Positions 57,576 through 64,000 of a stretch of 64,000 nucleotides of DNA are shown in pieces (positions within the stretch are counted from its first letter, which is position 1; each line of letters starts with the position of its first letter). The notes below the pieces were generated by a model. The model saw only the letters and a program-made list of their open reading frames with translations, did not search any database and was not told the DNA's origin. This DNA is from Diplolepis rosae. Taxonomy: Eukaryota > Arthropoda > Insecta > Hymenoptera > Diplolepididae. The DNA is taken from assembly GCA_030998225.1 (NCBI GenBank), contig JAPYXD010000737.1, forward strand, positions 1 to 64,000. Reading direction: 5' to 3'. The position numbers and the translations under genes were made by a program.

Positions 57576-58004
57576 ATTAAAAAAACTGAGACAGTGGAGT
57601 TTTCTAAATATGTCTGAAGAAAAAAATGAGCCATCATGCCTTGAAATCCGATCATTTTAAAAAATTATACTTGGAAAAACTGCAGTAAACTTTGGCATAC
57701 AGTAATTGTTATTAAAAATAACATTTTAAAATTTTTTTCCCAATGAAATGAAGATTTTTCTCTTATACTATGTATTGAATAACAGCTCAAACCTTCTTAA
57801 GTGGAAGAAAATAATGAAAATATTTTTGTGCAACTTCTCTAATTTGTGATCTTTCTAAATCATTTCAGTCGATTATGTCGATCATTAGAAGAGTGTATCA
57901 CTGTATGTGATAACGGAACTCTACTATATCGACCTTATCAACCTATGATTCAGAATTAATGTAACGTCTCGCAAGACTAGATGGAATTTTTAATCATAAT
58001 TATT
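57576..58004. other. AT-rich spacer
   Basis: No gene or repeat recognised. Confidence 0.4.
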
Positions 58005-58030
58005 AAGAAATTTTCTGTGAAAAAAGGAAC

Positions 58031-58093
58031 GCTTCCACTCCGCTGGGTATCGAGCCCAGGTCCTTTCGATTGCCGGTCGAATGCTCTGTCATC
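58031..58093 (-). tRNA. tRNA-like pseudogene, 3' part, split by insertion
   Basis: The minus strand carries the anticodon arm (TTCGA/TCGAA around CCGGCAA) and the T arm. The 5' part (CCGTAGCTCAGA on the minus strand) lies at 60913-60927 beyond the inserted element. The intact sister is at 61005-61077. Confidence 0.6.
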
Positions 58094-58767
58094 CACTGAG
58101 AAAAAAGAATATTTGAATCAAAGAATATTTCTTTGATTCAAATAAATGGTTGAGCTGGATGGTGACGAATAAATATTTTTTTAGATCAAAGAAATATTTT
58201 TATTGCCTTTAAAAAATGAATAATTAAAGCAAAAAAATGTTTTTCTAGTACTATTAAATATTCATTAGATTGAATAAATATGTTATTAACATTGTGTAGC
58301 AATTATTTGATAAGAGAAGTAAATTCTTTAATGTAAAATGATGTGATGCATGTTCAAAGAAACAATGAATTAATTCAAAAAAATTTGCATTGGTTCAAGT
58401 AAATTTGTTTTCCATTCCAATATATGATTCCTTGTTTCTAATGAGCGTATTGTAAATTGAGAGAAATATTTCTTTGAAATGAGGAGATAATTTTTGGCAG
58501 GATTAAATAATTATTTGCTCCGAAGATGTGATTTACTGTTTAAAATGGTCAAGTAGTAAAGTGTATTGAGTAATAATGGATGCAAAGAACGATAATATTG
58601 CCTATGGTAAGTTAGAGATTTGTGTCAAAAAGATGTTACTGATATGAATAAACGTGTTTTGAAATTTAAAAAATATTTCTTAAATTTAAAGTAATATAAA
58701 CTTCATGAATTGTAAGGAGTTAAGTAAACGTTGTCATGGTTCTCTTAAATAACAAAAAAATTCTTAC

Positions 58768-58788
58768 CTCGAACCTACCATTAGTCAT
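58768..58788 (-). CDS. Conserved seven-codon first exon with splice donor, second copy
   Basis: ATG at 58786-58788 opens MTNGRFE, followed by GTAAGAA. See 25069-25089; position relative to the TATA box is also conserved. Confidence 0.45.
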
Positions 58789-58911
58789 CCGATACATACA
58801 TATATAAATATCATACAATTACATTCACACCATTCAGTCGCAGCCAATCATATTTTCTATCACAAATACACTTAAATATACAACTTCGCAAATATAAACC
58901 TAATAACTAAA

Positions 58912-58924
58912 ACTTATATATAGG
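58912..58924 (-). promoter_or_regulatory. Conserved TATA box, second copy
   Basis: CCTATATATAAGT on the minus strand, about 125 bases upstream of the conserved start codon. Confidence 0.5.
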
Positions 58925-61004
58925 ACGATACGCTTTCGTCGAATCACGCTCACGCTCGCTTACAATCCTGAGACATAAAATTTGGAACTTTCTTATATAG
59001 TGACTGCAGGAGTTATTCAGAGCTTGTGAGAGAAATGTGTCGTGACTAGAGCTTTTGAGCCTCACTCAAGGAAAAATAAATCAACTCGTTTTGTAAATTA
59101 TTCATAAAATATTTTTTTAAATTATTATAATTATGATTATTGATAAATATATAATATAATTATTAATTAATATTTAATATAAATTTTTATTATAACTATA
59201 AGTATGAAGTTTAATGAAACTAAATTTTAAAATATATATTCAAAAATTTCATTAATATAAAAAAGAATCTTGTGTAAAAACATTTAAAAGGAAATTCTTT
59301 TATTTTCTGTGTTGTATATTTTCAAAATATGAATTATACAATTGTGAATTCTAAATTATTATTGTACCTAAGAATTGTATGTGAAATCTAAATCTTGTGT
59401 AGATTTTTTAGTTTTTATGTTATAAATTGATCAAGACTTTTGCTGTTTAAATTTTTGTAAAATCAATTTAATTTAAAAAACCTAAGTGAAAAATAAAGAA
59501 GTAATTATAAATGAATTAAATTTTAAATTATATATTTGATATTGTGAATCAAAACGAATATTTCCTTTGGAGAAACTGATAAATCTTCAACCCTATGAAA
59601 TATATTCCACATTTTAAAGTATGTATATGTATGTTCACATCAACTATGAAAAACAGTTGAATAGAAAAAAAATATATACCATGGTGGGACGAATATTTGT
59701 TTGGAATGACACATTTCAAGTTGATAATGAGAGCGAATGTTTCTTAGAACGAGAATGATAAATTTTCAATTCTATCAAAAATAAATGTTTCAAGTTTAAA
59801 AAACATGTAATCATAACAACTATGCAAAACGTTTAAATGGAATAAACAAATTTTTTAAACGAAAAATACCACAGATTTTTCAAAAAAATACTTCTTTCTT
59901 TTAAAAAAATGGTTTGTTTGGTCTAAATTATTCCATATTCATAATGCAGGCGAATATTTCCTAGGAAGAATCCAATAAACATTTAATTATATGAAATATG
60001 TTTCAAGTTTAAAAAATATGTTATCATAACAAATATGGCAAACCTTTAAATTAAATAAACAAATTTTTTAAACGAAAAATACCTACAGTTTTTTCAAAAA
60101 AATATTTCCTTCTTTTAAAAAATTGGTTTTTTTGGTTTAAATTATTTTATATTGATAATGTAGGCGGATATTTCCTAGGAGAAATCTAATAAAGATTTAA
60201 TTCTACAAAATATGTTGCAAGTTCAAAGAGATTGACAATTGTAACAATGATGCCAAACATTTATGTAAAAGAAATTATTTATTTTAACTGAACGTACTTG
60301 CAGTCATTTCAACAAAATATCGTTTTCTTTGAAATAAATGTTCTTTTTTGAATGAATTTTTCCATTCTACTGTTCACAAAAAACATTTCTTTCAACTAAA
60401 GAAATAAATATTAATGTAAACACAATATTTTATTCATATGAAGAAACGTTACATTGATATACATGTATCAACTCTTTGAATCGAATAAATATCTTCCTAA
60501 ATTAATTAATGAATGCCTCAATTAAATTAATATTTCCTAGATTCAACTAAACCTAAAGCTTGATTCATCCATGGATAAATTATTTGATTCAAATGCGTCT
60601 TGTTGAATTCAAAAAATGGGACTTATTGAATCAAATAAATATTTCTTTGAGTGCGAAAACAAGATTCAAATAAATTAGGTACTTAGTTTCAAAGACATGA
60701 TTTGGTTGAGTTAATTCGCTCAAATTCACAAGGAAAGAAATATTTCTTTGTATTGAAGAAATGCCTATCAAATGAATTATTTCTTTGAATTAAAGCACGC
60801 GTTTTATGCTTCTAAAAAATATTTAATTGTATTAGGTAACGAATTGTTTGATATAAAGAAATGGAATCAATTAAATACATTTCTTTGGATCTAAGAATCT
60901 TTTTTCTCAGTGTCTGAGCTACGGAGGTTCCAACTCAGAAAATAGTTCCCGGTTTATCCGTAGCCATGATTGGCGTTAACAAGTTTCTGTGAGAAAAGTT
61001 GTGG

Positions 61005-61077
61005 AATCTCCGTAGCTCAGATGACAGAGCATTCGACCGGCAATCGAAAGGACCTGGGCTCGATACCCAGTGGAGTA
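61005..61077 (+). tRNA. tRNA-like sequence in right arm
   Basis: GTAGCTCAG (A-box like), a full five-pair anticodon stem TTCGA/TCGAA with loop CCGGCAA (nominal GGC), and T arm CTGGG with CCCAG. The acceptor stem pairs only in part and position 33 is C, so it is probably not a working tRNA. Confidence 0.5.
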
Positions 61078-61362
61078 AAAGCGTTCCTTTTTTCACAGAA
61101 AATTTCTTCTCTAATTTGATCTAATTGGCTTCTATGAGCATTCCAGGCCTCACAGTCCCTTGGGATAAAAAATAGGGTATATAGGGACCTTTTTTCTTGC
61201 CCATAGGGACCTTTTTTACGCTCATAGGGTACATTTTTTAACAAAAATTAGGTATGAAAGAAAGTTATTGAAAAGAATAAACTCTTAATAAAGGGTAAAT
61301 AAAGACGTAATACTTTTTATTTTAGTAAGTAATAAATATATTCAAATTAATTAGTTGAGTTT

Positions 61363-61450
61363 GAAATAGCAGTCGACCGACAATCGAAAGACCTGGGCTC
61401 GAATCCCAGCGTAGTCGAAAGCGTCTTTTTTCCACAGAAAGATTTTCAAA
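61363..61450 (+). pseudogene. 5'-truncated tRNA-like unit
   Basis: Matches 57485-57565 (anticodon arm to the terminal repeat TTTTTCCACAGAAAGATTTT) but lacks the acceptor 5' strand and D arm. The bases before it (AATTAGTTGAGTTTGAAAT) match 57270-57290. Confidence 0.6.
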
Positions 61451-61544
61451 TTTAATAAATATATTCATATTTTCGTACACAACTGCACTTCACAAATTTT
61501 CGGACATGAGTATTAAATAGGAAATTACCTACATATCACGACTA

Positions 61545-61810
61545 TGTACTCTCTAAATCTGAATCAGTCGAATTTTCACTGATTGAATCAGTAATTTGCC
61601 TTTCCACTGATACATCAGTGCAAAAATATTTTTCACTGACTGAATCAGTGAAAAAAGCATTTTTCACTGTTAAATCAGTTGATTTCCACTGAAGTAATTA
61701 GTGAAATTTGACTGATTCACAGTAACCTCTTTTTAGCTATTTGAATCAGTCAAATTTCACTGATAATCAGTAGATTTTGACTGATTCAGAGTTATAGAGT
61801 ATGTAAGACT
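61545..61810. mobile_element. MITE made of repeated CTGAATCAGT words
   Basis: TATGTACTCTCTAAATCTGA is mirrored by TCAGAGTTATAGAGTATGTA. Inside, CACTGATT and AATCAGTG words recur many times in both orientations, so several alternative hairpins are possible. Confidence 0.7.
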
Positions 61811-61849
61811 AATTAAATTAAATTTCAATTAACTCTCAACAAAATTTCC

Positions 61850-62390
61850 TTTTTACATTCTCATCATGGATGAGAAGGTATTGGTTTTATGTGAAAAATG
61901 ACTTTCGAAATTTTCATCAAATCTTTACGTTTTAAGACCCCCTGAGTCAGAAAAAATGGTTTTTACGAAAGTGTCTGTCTGTCTGTCTGTAGGTCGTGTG
62001 AGGCATAACTCTCGATAGAATTATCAGATTGAATTGAGCTTTGGCACACTTTATCGGAGCCGAAAAAGTAAGGACAAGTTCGTTAACCAGCCACATCCAA
62101 TCAAAATTGAGGGATTGAGCACTACTTTTGTGTTTTTGAAAAAATCTAAAATTTCAATACTGATTTTTGATAGTGCTCATAAAGCTCTACAAATTATCCT
62201 AATAATATTTTTCGATTAAATCAAAATTAGAAATGTTACAGCATATTCAAATTCGAAAAAAGTCAATATCAAAATTCCATTTTCCAGTTAAATTATACGA
62301 GATACGAAAAAACGTTATGATACAATGTTATTTTCTACATAAAGACCTACAAATTTGAATTGTAACATTTTTTCATAAGATGCCTTAAGT
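61850..62390 (-). mobile_element. Element with (GACA)n tract, copy 2
   Basis: Inverse of 39717-40060 plus flanks, including (TCTG)n at about 61974-61991 and GACTTTCGAAATTTTCATC. A second half at 62220-62390 extends the match to 39650-39790. Confidence 0.7.
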
Positions 62391-62520
62391 AAATTGAATC
62401 TCCTGTTTCACTTAAATTCAAAAAGAAATAGAGTGACTTTGAGAAAATGTGTAATTCACATCATCTGTAATATTATTATAAAATTGGTTTGAGCTTTAGT
62501 ATCAAATTATAAGAAATAAA

Positions 62521-62640
62521 ATTAAATGTATGCGAAGAGCACAAGACCGAGCGCGAAGCGCGAGGTCTAGAAAGAACGGAGCGCGAAGCGCGACGATCGA
62601 ATCGCGCGCCCTAGGCGCGCTCAAGCTTGTTTTTATATGT
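62521..62640. repeat. GC-rich repeated palindromic words
   Basis: GAGCGCGAAGCGCGA occurs twice (about 62552 and 62579), followed by GCGCGCCCTAGGCGCGC. This is an island of CpG in AT-rich DNA and contains short perfect hairpins. Confidence 0.7.
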
Positions 62641-62865
62641 TTTATACTTTGGTTAAAGAATGAATGTTATTTCTTTAAATTTCAGTCTTTTCATTAATAA
62701 GTATACTTCTAATAGCACAATATGAGTTTTCTTGACTTAATTTTAAGTTTAAACAAATTACTAATACAATACTACTGTATCGGTTACATCTATAGACTTC
62801 TTTTTAATTCTTAGTTCTTTTAAATTCCGAATGATATTTATATCAGCCGTATGCATCAGAAAAGA

Positions 62866-64000
62866 AAATGGCGCCCCGTTAGTGTCCTAAGTTGAATTCC
62901 GAAGTTAGTTTGCCGAACCGCCACACGCGGCACTAACTGTACCATCACTCCCTGAAAATGCACAGTAACGTACGAAGAATTTAATAAAAAAATTTTTTAA
63001 ATATATTATTCAATTCCATAAACAAATAAAAGAGATCAGACTTTAAATAATAATATTATTTTAATATTTTAAATTAAATTTTCCCCTTTTTATTCATATT
63101 TATCTCGTACAAAAACTATTTTGAAACATTGAGCTGATATTAGAATTTAAATATTAATATCTCTTTTATTCCTTTTTGGCATTGAATAATAACTTTTTAA
63201 ACAATTTTATGTTTAATTGTCTACATATCACTGCATTTATATTATTTTCTTGAGGTAAAATTAAGTTGAAAAATAGAAAAAAAATGAAAAATTCTGAACA
63301 AGGAACGAAGTTGATAAGAGTTGTAATTAGTTGGAAATCATTATGAATAATTATAGAAAATAGAATATAAAAAAAGGAGAATATTAATTTATATTTTTAA
63401 AATAGTTAACTAACATTAATGAAAACAGTATAATAAGAACAATTAATTTTTTTTTCATTTTCAAAACCAAAATCAGTCTATCTACGTCCGTTTTCATCGT
63501 CTCTAACATTCATGAAATGTGAAAGTTGAAATTTAGGGAAACAAAAAGTTGTAAAAATTCAAAGTTTTTTTAATACCTAAAAAGCGGATCCTACAAATTG
63601 TGAAAATTAATTATTAGAAACAAAATAGAAAATATGTAACTTAGAAATACATTAAAAGTATTTTTATATTTTTTTATGAATGATTTCACGAATTTGAACT
63701 TTTACAACTTTTGGATTTGAAAATGGAAAAAAAATTTAATTGTTCTTATTATACTGTTTTTATTAATGTTAATTAACTATTTAAAAAAAAATTATATTCA
63801 CCTTATTTTATATTCTATTTTCATTAATTATTCATAATGATTTCCAACTAATTACAACTCTCATCAACTTCGTTCCTTGTTCAGAATTTTTCATTTTTTT
63901 TCTATTTTTCAACTTAATTTTACCTCAAAAAAATAATATAAATGCAGTGGTATGTAGACAAGTCGATATAAAAATCTTTAAAAAGTTATTATTCAATGCC
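62866..64000. mobile_element. Family C element, running off the window
   Basis: The left TIR GGCGCCCCGTTAGTGTCC matches other copies. 62995-63700 matches 13935-15090 and 8460-8800, and 63760-64000 begins the inverted arm. The right terminus is outside the window. Confidence 0.75.

Larger units (their letters stand above)
58094..60912 (-). mobile_element. CACTGAG element with TC target duplication
   Basis: CACTGAGAAAAAAG and CTTTTTTCTCAGTG are the ends; TC is duplicated (58092-58093 and 60913-60914), confirmed against the uninterrupted sister tRNA-like arm. 58700-59100 is homologous to 24890-25380. The outer parts hold many hairpin words of the type AATATTTCTTTGATT, and 59640-60300 has diverged ~213-bp repeats (AATAAACAAATT at 59841 and 60054). 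No transposase core. Confidence 0.8.
58005..61108. mobile_element. Inverted element with tRNA-like arms, interrupted
   Basis: Left AAGAAATTTTCTGTG and right CACAGAAAATTTCTT begin arms that each hold a tRNA-like sequence, facing head to head. Without the CACTGAG insertion (58094-60912) the element would be about 285 bp. Right tRNA-like arm: about 61005-61077, with T arm CTGGG/CCCAG and anticodon loop CCGGCAA as in 57459-57530. Left arm: split between 58031-58093 and 60913-60927. Confidence 0.75.

Noticed and set aside
61017..61244. 75-codon minus-strand frame
   Set aside because: It runs antisense through the tRNA-like sequence; a chance frame.

Overview
The window is AT-rich eukaryotic DNA, almost certainly from an arthropod and most likely an insect. 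Hymenoptera is my best guess, but this is inference only. The evidence is the mix of an I-like and an R1-like non-LTR retrotransposon, a copia element nested in a gypsy element, TTAA-flanked piggyBac-like elements, a Tc1/mariner-like terminus, THAP-type first exons and very many long inverted-repeat (foldback) elements. Only one short stretch looks like a host gene: a serine-rich first coding exon at 4814-5062 on the minus strand. No rRNA gene, CRISPR array or bacterial feature was seen. Nearly everything else is mobile DNA, layered in nested insertions.

Layout. 1-5830: foldback elements, a degenerate ~158-bp tandem array and the host-like exon. 5831-7990: a ~2.1-kb near-perfect palindrome with the same spliced terminal exon in both arms. 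8345-17037: copies of a foldback family (here family C), several MITEs and an ~1.85-kb palindrome nested in one copy. 17038-24677: a second long-TIR family (family D) whose centre is occupied by a decayed I-like retrotransposon with RNase H. 24725-26242: an element with CACGGAG termini and a TG target duplication. 26271-26449: a small hAT-like MITE with a 9-bp duplication. 26450-32057: a broken gypsy element carrying a deleted copia element. 32054-33808: a 145-bp tandem repeat, an antisense LTR-like block and a piggyBac-like element. 33828-42366: further copies of families C and D, then a 3.6-kb palindrome holding a THAP first exon.

43478-49136 is the best-preserved mobile element: an R1-clade-like retrotransposon with an exact 14-bp target duplication and a 34-nt A tail. 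It is disabled, at least on paper, by one in-frame TGA and a shift at an A8 run. 49459-57157 has Tc1/mariner-like ends with TA duplication and holds several nested elements. These include a 1.7-kb element with a CT duplication, a THAP first exon followed by a 150-bp higher-order satellite, and a piggyBac-like MITE whose empty site survives in the opposite arm. 57400-61450 holds tRNA-like sequences, including an element whose two arms are inverted tRNA-like sequences, one of them interrupted by a second CACTGAG element. The window ends inside another family C copy.

A recurring theme is that several unrelated-looking foldback elements keep a short first exon with a splice donor, or a last exon with an acceptor, while lacking the rest of the gene. 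Two members of the CAC(G/T)GAG family share a conserved TATA box, a seven-codon exon and a donor site. I regard this family as the most promising undescribed system here.
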